This document shows, piece after piece, positions 25,177 through 32,555 of a DNA stretch of 64,000 nucleotides; the stretch's first letter is position 1, and each line of letters starts with the position of its first letter. Position numbers and translations under genes: made by a program. Origin of the DNA: DATBLE01 sp963837265 (GTDB taxonomy: Bacteria; Actinomycetota; Thermoleophilia; Gaiellales; Gaiellaceae). The DNA lies in the NCBI GenBank assembly GCA_963837265.1, contig CAWIMQ010000011.1:186001-250000 (forward strand). Reading direction: 5' to 3'. The notes under the pieces are model-generated. The model did not search any database, had not been told where the DNA came from, and worked only from the letters and a program-made list of their open reading frames with translations.

Positions 25177-26088
25177 CTAGCCGGCGCCGAGGAGGAGGCG
25201 GTCGAGCTCGGTCGTGCCCGCGGACGCCAGGCCGCGGAACGGCGCCTGCTGCCGGTGGTCCGCGAACCCGAAGGAGTACGGCGTCAGGTACTGGATCATC
25301 ACCATCCGGCGGGGCTCGCCGTCTGCCGACACCCGGCTGCCGAAGTGGAAGCACCTGCTCGTGTCCACGAAGTCGACGGTGCCCCGGGGCCCCTCGAAGC
25401 GCATGAGACCCTCGGAGCCGAGCAGCTCCTCGACGCGGTCGTCCGGCAGCCGGTAGGACTCGCTGAAGTTGTAGGCGGCCGCCTCGGCGAGCCGGTCGGA
25501 GGCGGCGGCGTCGAGCACGGTGAGGGGCCCGGAGCGGGCGTCCACGTCGCTGAGGTGCACCCAGAGCTTGATCTGGGTCGTGTCCGCGTGGTCGAGGTGC
25601 CAGAGCTGGGAGCTCTTGGGCGCCTTCGGAGAGTGCGCCGAGTACCAGACGTCGAGCTCGGCGAGAACGGGGACGACGCCGAGGTACACGGCGATCGGTC
25701 CGACCACCCGCTCGTCGAGCGCCAGGCGCATGTACGGCGAGCCGAGCTCGAAGGCCGACTCGGGCAGGAAGCCCCGTGCGACGAAGCCGCCCTTCGTCTC
25801 CCCTTCCAGGAGCGTAGCCGGCCCGATCGAGTCGATCAGGCCGTTCGCGTGCTCGAGGACGGGGGCGGTCACGTCCGCGAGCTTGGGCGGCGGCACGCTC
25901 AGGAAGCCCTGCTCGCGGGGGATCGCCAGGCCCTCGCCGAGCTCGTCGACGAGACGCACGCGCGCGGCGTCCCGCACCTCGCTCTCGCGGCGGCGGGCGG
26001 TCGCGTATGCGCGCCGCTCCGCGACCGTTCCGCCCTTGACCGCCTTTCGCCTGCGGGTGGCCTCCCGATCGTCGGTCGAGCTCGCCAT
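25177..26088 (-). CDS. Putative PhyH-like dioxygenase
   Basis: 303 aa. A basic N-terminal tail (residues 1-50) precedes the catalytic core: WHLDHADTTQIKLWVHLSD near 161 gives an HxD pair, SGPLTVLDAAASDRL follows, and CFHFGSRV near 247 would be the distal histidine, with RRMVMIQYLTPYSF after it. This order fits Fe(II)/2-oxoglutarate dioxygenases, but similarity to the enzyme at 22129 is low. Expressed from its own consensus TATAAT promoter. Possible sugar or lipid hydroxylase; substrate unknown. Confidence 0.6.
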   Translation of the reverse strand: MASSTDDREATRRRKAVKGGTVAERRAYATARRRESEVRDAARVRLVDELGEGLAIPREQGFLSVPPPKLADVTAPVLEHANGLIDSIGPATLLEGETKGGFVARGFLPESAFELGSPYMRLALDERVVGPIAVYLGVVPVLAELDVWYSAHSPKAPKSSQLWHLDHADTTQIKLWVHLSDVDARSGPLTVLDAAASDRLAEAAAYNFSESYRLPDDRVEELLGSEGLMRFEGPRGTVDFVDTSRCFHFGSRVSADGEPRRMVMIQYLTPYSFGFADHRQQAPFRGLASAGTTELDRLLLGAG

Positions 26089-26098
26089 CGGCCGGACG

Positions 26099-26104
26099 AT
26101 TATA
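26099..26104 (-). promoter_or_regulatory. Consensus -10 box TATAAT
   Basis: Minus-strand TATAAT, the best -10 match in the window, ends 10 bases before ATG 26088. The mRNA leader would be 0-4 bases. No clear TTGACA is found 15-19 bases upstream. Confidence 0.6.
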
Positions 26105-26157
26105 CGGCCGGAATCGCCGCCGACCGGAGTCGCGAGCGGGCTTCCCGGTCCGGCCGC

Positions 26158-26163
26158 TACCCT
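26158..26163 (+). promoter_or_regulatory. -10 box TACCCT
   Basis: TACCCT ends 26 bases before ATG 26190, so this transcript would have a leader of about 19 bases. It is divergent from the TATAAT at 26099. Confidence 0.35.
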
Positions 26164-26189
26164 AGGGCGACCGTCCGAGCCGCCCTGTC

Positions 26190-27767
26190 ATGCGTCTCGC
26201 TCTCGCCGCAGCCGTCGCCCTCGCGCTCGTCGCCGCGCTCCCCGCCGGCTCGGCGGCGCGCCCGACGCCCGTGCAGCTCGTCCTGCGCGGGCTCGCCCTG
26301 GGCGTGTCCTCGGGAAGGCTCGATCCCGTCGAGGCGGACGACGATCGCGGGATCCTCGCCCGGGCCGAGGCGGCCGGGAAGGCGCTACCGCCGCTCCGTG
26401 CCGAGCTGGTCGACGCCGTGGTCGGGGACGTGGCCGCACAGTGGCGCCGGTACACGAACCCCCGGGCGCTGACGCTCTTCTCGACGCTCGACGTCAACGT
26501 CGACTGGCTGTCCCACCACGCCCTGACCGGGCCGCGTCCCGACATCGCGGGCGGCGACGGAGCGGTCTACCGGTTCTTCGAGGGGCATGGGTACGTCTTC
26601 CACCCGCTCGCCAACGCGGCGAAGCTGAACGCGTTCGTCTCGGCGCAGGACGCGGAGGGGGCGGCGGGGCTCGCGCGCGCGCTGGTCTCGCGCGGGGTTC
26701 CCTCGGGCGGAGCCCTGCTGTGGGAGTACGAGTTCCCGTTCGCCTCCGGGCGCGCGCCCTGGACCTCGGGGATGGCGCAGGCGGTGCTCGCCCAGGCGCT
26801 CGCCCGGGCCGCGGACCTCGTCCGCGACCCGACGCTGCGAACGGCCGCCAACCGCGCCTACAACGCGGTCGAGCACCTGCTCTCTCCGGCGTCGCCTGCG
26901 AAGCCCTGGATCGCGCTCTACAGCTTCGACCGCGTCCCGGTGCTGAACGCGCAGCTGCAGGCGGCGATCTCGATCGGCGACTACGGGGTGATCGCCGACC
27001 GGCCGGCGGCCGTCGCGCTCGGCGCCCGGCTGACCGCCGCCGCGGAGGCGCTCCTGCCCCGGTTCGACACGGGTTTCTGGTCGCTCTACTCGCTGCACGG
27101 CGACGAGTCGACGCTCGACTACCACGACTACGTCGTCGGCCTTCTTCGCAGGCTCGCCGTGCGCACGGGCGACCAGAGCTGGCGGGACGTCGCCGACCGG
27201 TTCGCGGCCTACGAGACCCAGCCGCCGGAGATCAAGCTCGGCCCGCCGCCGCCGACGCTCTACCCGCGGCCGGCCGACGGCTACCGTGACGACGCGCCGA
27301 TCCGGTTCTGGCTCTCCAAGCGCTCGACGGTGACGCTGCTCGCCGGCGGCCGGCGCGTCACCGGAGTGTTCGGCCACGGCGAGAACACCCTCACCTGGCC
27401 GGCGCTCGGGGCACGGCCCGGCGTCTACCACCCCGTCCTGACCGTGGTCGGGCCGGGCGGCCTCCGCACCGAGCAGGCGCTGGAGCCGCTCACGGTCGGG
27501 CGGATTCCCGGGCGGCCCGACGTGGACGTCGAGGTCGCCGCCCCCGCGACGCTCAGCTGGCGGTCGTCGGCGGCCGGCACGCCGTGGCTCCGGCTGATCG
27601 TCCGGCTCTCCCGTGGCTCCGAGCAGCACGTCCTCGACCTCGGACGGCGCCGCCTCGCCGGCACGCGTCACCTGCGCCTGCCGCCGGGGGTGTGGCACGC
27701 TTCGCTCGTGGCGACGAACTCGGCCGGACGATCCCGGTACCGGTCGCTCGGGTTCCTGCCCCGATGA
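26190..27767 (+). CDS. Secreted D-glucuronyl C5-epimerase-like protein
   Basis: 525 aa. Signal peptide at residues 1-24 (hydrophobic, ends GSAARP). The middle has the layout of the C5-epimerase C-terminal domain: WEYEFPF near 177, APWTSGMAQAV near 190, NAQLQAAISIGDY near 252, DTGFWSLYSL near 292 and STLDYHDYVVGLL near 308. In heparan and heparosan pathways this domain inverts C5 of glucuronate to iduronate. Residues 350-525 look like Ig-like beta domains. Acting outside the membrane on finished chains is the likely role. Coupled by ATGA to a polysaccharide deacetylase. Specificity for GlcA is inferred. Confidence 0.75.
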   Translation: MRLALAAAVALALVAALPAGSAARPTPVQLVLRGLALGVSSGRLDPVEADDDRGILARAEAAGKALPPLRAELVDAVVGDVAAQWRRYTNPRALTLFSTLDVNVDWLSHHALTGPRPDIAGGDGAVYRFFEGHGYVFHPLANAAKLNAFVSAQDAEGAAGLARALVSRGVPSGGALLWEYEFPFASGRAPWTSGMAQAVLAQALARAADLVRDPTLRTAANRAYNAVEHLLSPASPAKPWIALYSFDRVPVLNAQLQAAISIGDYGVIADRPAAVALGARLTAAAEALLPRFDTGFWSLYSLHGDESTLDYHDYVVGLLRRLAVRTGDQSWRDVADRFAAYETQPPEIKLGPPPPTLYPRPADGYRDDAPIRFWLSKRSTVTLLAGGRRVTGVFGHGENTLTWPALGARPGVYHPVLTVVGPGGLRTEQALEPLTVGRIPGRPDVDVEVAAPATLSWRSSAAGTPWLRLIVRLSRGSEQHVLDLGRRRLAGTRHLRLPPGVWHASLVATNSAGRSRYRSLGFLPR

Positions 27768-28513
27768 AGAAGCTCGTCGCTCTCGCGGCACTCGTTCTCC
27801 TGCTGGCTCCCGCGGGCGCGGCGCGGCCCGGCGGCCGTCTCCAGCCGGTCCCGATCCTGATGTACCACGTGATCTCGTCGCCGCCGGCCGGGGCTCCGTA
27901 CCCCGACCTGTACGTCCTGCGGGCGGACCTCGCGGGTCAGGTCGCCTGGCTCGCGGCGCACGGCTACCACGCGGTCACCCTGCAGCGGGTCTTCGACTCC
28001 TGGCGCGGTGCCGGGACGCTGCCCGCCAAGCCCGTCGTCCTCTCCTTCGACGACGGCTATCTGAGCCAGGTCGAGAACGCGCTCCCGATCCTGAGCGCGC
28101 ACCGCTGGGTGGGCGTGCTCAACCTCGAGGTGCGAAACCTCCGGCCCGTCTGGGGCATCCGGCCGCCCGGGATCCGGAAGCTGCTCGCCGCCGGCTGGGA
28201 GCTCGACGCCCACACGCTCACGCACCCCGACCTCACCACCGTGGACGCAACCCGGCTCCGGGAGGAGGTCGCAGGCTCGCGCGAGGCGATCCACAGGCGC
28301 TTCCACGTCCGGGTCAACTTCTTCTGCTACCCGGCCGGGCGCTACGACGACGCCGTGATCGCCGCGGTCAAGGCGGCGGGGTACCTCGGTGCGACGACCA
28401 CCCGCTACGGCCTGGCCAGGCCGGGCGAGCTGTACACGCTCGCGCGGGTCCGCGTGAACGGGACGGACGGCGTCCCCGGGCTCGCGAGGAAGCTCGAGGC
28501 GCTCGCCTCCTGA
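27764..28513 (+). CDS. Secreted polysaccharide deacetylase (NodB/CE4)
   Basis: 249 aa, ATG 27764 overlapping the epimerase stop (ATGA). Signal peptide at 1-20, PVPILMYHVISS near 27, catalytic/metal motif VLSFDDGY near 88, AHTLTHPDL near 148 (HxxxH metal ligands), and CYPAGRYDD near 186. Complete CE4 signature, so a metal-dependent N- or O-deacetylase outside the membrane. N-deacetylation next to C5-epimerisation recalls heparan-type processing, though here the enzymes are unrelated to NDST. Stops 66 bases before the next gene. Confidence 0.85.
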   Translation: MKKLVALAALVLLLAPAGAARPGGRLQPVPILMYHVISSPPAGAPYPDLYVLRADLAGQVAWLAAHGYHAVTLQRVFDSWRGAGTLPAKPVVLSFDDGYLSQVENALPILSAHRWVGVLNLEVRNLRPVWGIRPPGIRKLLAAGWELDAHTLTHPDLTTVDATRLREEVAGSREAIHRRFHVRVNFFCYPAGRYDDAVIAAVKAAGYLGATTTRYGLARPGELYTLARVRVNGTDGVPGLARKLEALAS

Positions 28514-28564
28514 GCAAGTGGGCTCTCGCGGACGCGTCCAGCTGACCGCCTGCGCCCGGTTGTG

Positions 28565-28570
28565 TGGGAT
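28565..28570 (+). promoter_or_regulatory. Possible -10 box TGGGAT
   Basis: TGGGAT ends 9 bases before GTG 28580. It fits the spacing rule seen elsewhere, but its second base departs from TAnnnT. Confidence 0.3.
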
Positions 28571-28579
28571 GGTCCCGCT

Positions 28580-29491
28580 GTGAGGTACGCGGTCACCGGA
28601 GCAGCGGGCTTCATCGGCTCGCATCTGGCCGAGCGCCTGCTCGAGCGCGGGCACGAGGTGGTCGCGCTCGACTGCTTCACCGACTACTACGACCCGGCGC
28701 TGAAGGAGGAGAACGCCGCCGGCTTTCCCGTCGAGCGGCTCGATCTCGCCGCCGATCCGCTCGACCTCGGCGGCGCCGACGGCGTCTTCCACCTCGCCGC
28801 CCAGCCGGGCGTGCGGAGCTTCGGGGAGCCCTTCCCGGCCTACCTGAGGAACAACGTGCTCGCCTCGGATCGCCTCCTCGACGCGGCCGTCCGTGCGGGG
28901 GCGCGCGTCGTCTTCGCCTCGTCGTCGTCCGTGTACGGGGACGCGGAGCGCTACCCGACGCCGGAGGAGGCCCAGCCGGCTCCGCTCTCGCCCTACGGGA
29001 TCACCAAGCTGGCCTGCGAGCAGCTCGTGCGAGCCTACGGGCGCAGCTTCGGGCTGGACGCGGTCGTTCTCCGCTACTTCAACGCCTTCGGGCCGCGGCA
29101 GCGGCCGGACATGGCCTTCACGCGGATCGCGACCGCCCTGGCCGAGGGCCGGCCGTTCCCGCTGTACGGTGACGGGACGCAGTCCCGCGGCTTCACCTAC
29201 GTGGACGACGTGGTCGCGGCGACGATCGCCGCGATGGAGCACGGCACCGGTACCTACAACGTCGGCGGAGGCACCGAGGCGTCGATCCTCGGGGCGATCG
29301 CGATCCTGGAGCGGCTCGCGGGCCGCCGGCTCGAGGTGGAGCGCGGACCGGCCGTGCCGGGCGACCAGCGCCGTACGAGCGCCGACACGACGCGGATCCG
29401 GAGCGAGCTCGGCTGGGAGCCCCGGGTTTCGCTCGAGGGCGGGCTGCAGGCTCAGTGGGAATGGGTCTCCGGTAGAGTCGCCGCCCGGTGA
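28580..29491 (+). CDS. UDP-glucose/UDP-glucuronate 4-epimerase-like NAD-dependent epimerase
   Basis: 303 aa from GTG 28580. NAD loop VTGAAGFIGSH at 5-15, CFTDYYDPALKEEN near 36 (typical of the UDP-GlcA/UDP-Glc 4-epimerase branch), HLAAQPGVRSF near 73, catalytic SSSSVYG near 114 and YGITK near 139, and RYFNAFGPRQRPDMA near 165. Would supply UDP-galactose or UDP-galacturonate to the pathway. Its stop overlaps the GTG of the Wzz-like gene. Confidence 0.85.
   Translation: MRYAVTGAAGFIGSHLAERLLERGHEVVALDCFTDYYDPALKEENAAGFPVERLDLAADPLDLGGADGVFHLAAQPGVRSFGEPFPAYLRNNVLASDRLLDAAVRAGARVVFASSSSVYGDAERYPTPEEAQPAPLSPYGITKLACEQLVRAYGRSFGLDAVVLRYFNAFGPRQRPDMAFTRIATALAEGRPFPLYGDGTQSRGFTYVDDVVAATIAAMEHGTGTYNVGGGTEASILGAIAILERLAGRRLEVERGPAVPGDQRRTSADTTRIRSELGWEPRVSLEGGLQAQWEWVSGRVAAR
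29473..29478 (+). promoter_or_regulatory. -10 box TAGAGT, leaderless promoter inside the epimerase 3' end
   Basis: TAGAGT ends 9 bases before GTG 29488 although it lies within the upstream coding sequence, so the Wzz-like gene can be expressed both coupled and alone. Confidence 0.4.
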
Positions 29492-30396
29492 CCGCGGATC
29501 CCCAGCGCCGGCACGATCCCGAGCTCGAGGCCGAGCAGGAGGTGGATTTCGGTCGCTACTGGCGGCTGATCGCCGCGCGCTGGGTGCTGCCGGTCGGCGG
29601 CCTCGTCGCCGGGCTCGTGATCGGCTACCTCGTCTCGCTGGGGACGCACTCGACGAGCTACGAGGCGACCGCGCAGGTGTACCTCGGCCAGCCGCTGGCG
29701 CCGGACACGGCCACACCGGTCACGAACGCCCCGACGACGCTCGGGCTCGTCTCCGACCTCGTCACGAGCGAGGCGACCGTGCGCCGGGTGGCGGCCATGG
29801 TCGGTCTCAAGCCCGGCCGGCTCAGGGGGCACATCACGACGAAGCCGATCCTGGGGATCACGACGGCGAAGGTCGGCACGCCCGCGCCTCTGCTCGCGAT
29901 CACGGTGGACGGCTCGCCCCCGAGGAAGATCGCGGCCGCCGCCAACGCCCTCGCGAAGATCGTGGTCGACCAGGTCTCGAGCTACACGGCGGTGAAGATC
30001 CGGGCCCTCAACGCTCACCTCGCCTTCGACAAGCGGGAGCTGATGTCGGTGGACGCCCGGATCGCGCAGCAGTCGCAGCAGCAGTCGACCCTGCTCAGCC
30101 AGACGGGTCTGAGCTCGAGCGAGAAGCTGATCGCCTCCGTCAACTTCAACAACGTGCTGATCTTCCTCGACCAGCGCCGCTCCTCGCTCGAGCTCGGCCA
30201 GCTCTCCCTCCAGCAGCAGCTCTCGCTCGCACAGGAGGTCGAGAGCGGGCGGGTCACCGTGCAGGCGGCGGCGACGAAGACGGCCGGAGCGAACAGCCGA
30301 ACCGGGGCGGCGGTGGGCGCGCTGATCGGGCTGATCGCCGGGATCCTCGCAGCGCTCCTGTGGGATCCGCTGGTCGCGCGGCGCGCGGAGTCGTAG
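29488..30396 (+). CDS. Wzz-like polysaccharide chain-length/co-polymerase protein
   Basis: 302 aa with two membrane helices (about 33-53 and 271-292) flanking a large extracytoplasmic domain: the topology of Wzz/PCP proteins. DFGRYWRLIAARWVLP precedes helix 1, and a Gln/Ser-rich segment AQQSQQQSTLLSQTG near 195 is probably coiled coil. No C-terminal Walker tyrosine-kinase domain is present, so it resembles the short PCP type. It would set polymer length together with the O-antigen polymerase/ligase at 45409. Confidence 0.75.
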   Translation: MTADPQRRHDPELEAEQEVDFGRYWRLIAARWVLPVGGLVAGLVIGYLVSLGTHSTSYEATAQVYLGQPLAPDTATPVTNAPTTLGLVSDLVTSEATVRRVAAMVGLKPGRLRGHITTKPILGITTAKVGTPAPLLAITVDGSPPRKIAAAANALAKIVVDQVSSYTAVKIRALNAHLAFDKRELMSVDARIAQQSQQQSTLLSQTGLSSSEKLIASVNFNNVLIFLDQRRSSLELGQLSLQQQLSLAQEVESGRVTVQAAATKTAGANSRTGAAVGALIGLIAGILAALLWDPLVARRAES

Positions 30397-30480
30397 ATGC
30401 TCGAGGGAAAGCGAGTCGCCGTCCTGCACGGGGGAACCCGTGGTTCCCCCGTGCGCCCCCTCCTTTGCGAGGTCGTGTGA
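30397..30480 (+). repeat. Duplicated gene start split by a hairpin; 27-codon ORF
   Basis: The first 27 bases of the GT2 gene at 30480 are repeated here with two mismatches (ATGCTCGAGG... versus ATGCTGGAGG...). The copy reads MLEGKRVAV, then runs through a perfect 12-bp hairpin (30426-30437 with 30443-30454, loop of 5), and ends TGATG on the true start codon. It begins directly after the Wzz-like stop. It could be a leader peptide, a transcription attenuator or the footprint of an insertion. The ORF itself has no recognisable function. Confidence 0.7.
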
Positions 30481-31427
30481 TGCTGGAGGGAAAGCGAGTC
30501 GCAGTCGTCGTGCCGGCGTACGATGAGGAGGCGCTGCTCCCGGAGACGCTCGCCGGCATCCCGGACTTCGTCGACCGCGTGTACGTCGTCGACGACGCCT
30601 CCCGCGACGCGACCGCCGAGCGGGCCCGCACGGCGGCGGCGGGCGATCGACGCGTCGAGGTGGTCGTCCACGACCGCAACCGGGGCGTCGGAGCGGCGAT
30701 CGTCTCGGGATACCGGCGCGCGCTCGCGGAGCGGGTGGACGTCAGCTGCGTGATGGCGGCGGACAACCAGATGGACCCCGCCGACCTCGAGGCGATTGCG
30801 CTGCCGGTCGCGCGCGGCGACGTCGACTACGCGAAGGCGAACCGCCTGTTCACCGGCCAGGCCTGGGAGCTCATCCCGAGACACCGCTACCTCGGCAACG
30901 CGGTGCTGTCGCTCCTGACCAAGATCGCCTCCGGCTACTGGCACGTCGCCGACTCGCAGTCCGGCTACACGGCGGTCGCGCTCGGGACGCTGGAGCGGCT
31001 CGACCTCGACCGGATCTACCCTCGCTACGGCTTCCCCAACGACATGCTCGTCCATCTGAACGTCGTCAACGCACGCGTGCGCGACGTGCCGTCGCGGCCC
31101 GTGTACGGCGTCGGCGAGCGCTCGGGGATCAAGCTGCGCAAGGTCGTGCCCCGGATCTCCTGGCTGCTCGTGAAGGGGTTCTTCTGGCGGTTGCGCGAGA
31201 AGTACGTGATCCGCGATTTCCACCCGCTCGTCTTCTTCTACTCGTTCGGCCTGCTGATGAGCGTCGCCGGCCTCGGGCTCGGGATCGCGCTGATCGTCCT
31301 GCGCAGCCTCGGCCACGGGATCACCGCGGCGACCGGCGTGCTGGTCGCGCTCCTCCTGATCTTCGGCTCGCAGTTCACGCTGTTCGCGATGTGGTTCGAC
31401 ATGGAGTCGAACAAGGACCTGCGCTGA
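30480..31427 (+). CDS. GT2-family glycosyltransferase (DPM/polyprenyl-phosphate type) with C-terminal membrane helices
   Basis: 315 aa. VVVPAYDEEALLPETL near residue 10, VDDASRDATAERAR near 37, MAADNQMDPADLEAI near 92 (D-x-D-type metal site in a modified form), and ADSQSGYTAV near 157. Two helices lie at about 251-273 and 276-300. Probably makes a polyprenyl-phosphate sugar used by GT-C enzymes (38315, 55393) outside the membrane. The start is ATG 30480; GTG 30477 is equally in frame. Confidence 0.85.
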   Translation: MLEGKRVAVVVPAYDEEALLPETLAGIPDFVDRVYVVDDASRDATAERARTAAAGDRRVEVVVHDRNRGVGAAIVSGYRRALAERVDVSCVMAADNQMDPADLEAIALPVARGDVDYAKANRLFTGQAWELIPRHRYLGNAVLSLLTKIASGYWHVADSQSGYTAVALGTLERLDLDRIYPRYGFPNDMLVHLNVVNARVRDVPSRPVYGVGERSGIKLRKVVPRISWLLVKGFFWRLREKYVIRDFHPLVFFYSFGLLMSVAGLGLGIALIVLRSLGHGITAATGVLVALLLIFGSQFTLFAMWFDMESNKDLR

Positions 31428-31428
31428 G

Positions 31429-31467
31429 GCGGCTCCCAGAGCGGTTTCACTGACCTTCAGGAGCCGC
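31429..31467. terminator. Inverted repeat after the GT2 gene
   Basis: GCGGCTCC (31429-31436) pairs with GGAGCCGC (31460-31467) across a 23-base loop, starting directly after the stop. The rest of the 238-base gap to 31665 holds no gene or clear signal, and its composition drops to about 58% G+C (31441-31500). Confidence 0.35.
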
Positions 31468-31665
31468 TTGCACATATCTCTGCACATACGCGGACACCGC
31501 CAGACAGCGACCCCCGAGACGGCGGTGAAGAAAGTCCCCCCTAGGAGCGGATGAGTGCGACCTCCGCGCTTCGGCCGATCAGAAGCGGTTGGGTTGTCGT
31601 TCCACTTGGCGATCGAGGTGCGAATCGAGGCGACGAGGTCGCGGACGGAGCGGTGGGCTGTAGTG

Positions 31666-32445
31666 CTACGCAGCTCCGCCGAGCGCGCGTTGTGTTGAGG
31701 CGGTGTGGAAGATCGCGGCGGTGGCGACTGCGCGGGAGTGGATGCTGGGTTGGTCTTGGGCGTCGTAGGGTCGGTTGAGGAGGTGGCCGTGGTGGATGAG
31801 TGCGGTGGAGCCACCGCCGTCGAGGTTGATCGCTTGGCGGGCGCCGAGCTCGGCCATGAGGTTGGCGAGTTCCGTGAGTGTGAGTCCCGCGTCGATGCCG
31901 GTCCTTCGGCCGTCGCAGACGAGCGCGATCAGCTCGTCGTCGGAGGTGGCAAGGGCGGCCCTTGGGTGGCGGCCTGATGTGATGTCCGAGTCGAACTGGT
32001 GGGCGCCGGCGACGAATCCTTCGGGATCGCGCAGGTCGGGGAGGGGTGTTCTGTCGCGGACGAGCATCGGGCCGGCTTGGAGCAGGTGGCCGGCCGGGCG
32101 CGGTGGCAGCTCGCCACGAGCGCCGATCCGGATCTCCCCTTCGTCGATGTGAATCGCCGCGCGCGCTCTTCCGTACGGCTCGAGAATCGGCTCCGTTTCG
32201 ATTCGGCGGCCGCCGATCCAGAGCTCGCCAAGCGCCGGCCCGTTTGGACGGACGAAGAAGCCGCCGACGATCGCTTCTCGGACGCCGCATTGTCGGCACC
32301 AGCGGTCGAGCTGCTGCGGGACTGCGAAGTACTGAACGCTCAGGCTCGTCTGCGCACGCGGGTAGCGGACAACGTAGACGGTGGTCTCCTGCCCGTCTGC
32401 CAGCCGGTGGCGGAGAAGGTTGTAGCGAGCGGCGGGCGTCTGCAT
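31666..32445 (-). CDS. Phosphodiester glycosidase family protein (NAGPA-like)
   Basis: 259 aa from ATG 32445 (a TTG at 32472 would add 9 residues). The C-terminal hallmark AINLDGGGSTALIHHG near residue 207 and SRAVATAAIF near 240 place it in the NAGPA-type phosphodiester glycosidase family, which removes GlcNAc from phosphodiesters or acts on related glycans. No signal peptide is visible, which is odd because most relatives are exported. The flanking DNA has lower G+C than the rest of the locus and the gene is isolated from the surrounding operons, so it may have been acquired. Confidence 0.75.
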   Translation of the reverse strand: MQTPAARYNLLRHRLADGQETTVYVVRYPRAQTSLSVQYFAVPQQLDRWCRQCGVREAIVGGFFVRPNGPALGELWIGGRRIETEPILEPYGRARAAIHIDEGEIRIGARGELPPRPAGHLLQAGPMLVRDRTPLPDLRDPEGFVAGAHQFDSDITSGRHPRAALATSDDELIALVCDGRRTGIDAGLTLTELANLMAELGARQAINLDGGGSTALIHHGHLLNRPYDAQDQPSIHSRAVATAAIFHTASTQRALGGAA

Positions 32446-32555
32446 CGGCAGCTCGCTTCCCAACGCTAGCAACGAGTGGTCGCTGATCTGGCTGCGTTCC
32501 TGATACCGGCTGGCGTGAATCTGGTGAACGCAGCGAACGCTTCAGGCGTGTCCGT

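Noticed and set aside
28893..30479. Upstream extension of the GT2 ORF at 30480
   Set aside because: It is an out-of-frame reading of the epimerase and Wzz-like genes; GT2 similarity begins only at MLEGKRVAVVVPAY.
31428..31665. Riboswitch or structured leader in the gap after the GT2 gene
   Set aside because: Only one long-loop inverted repeat is visible, no known riboswitch core was recognised, and the flanking genes point towards the gap, so it is not a 5' leader.
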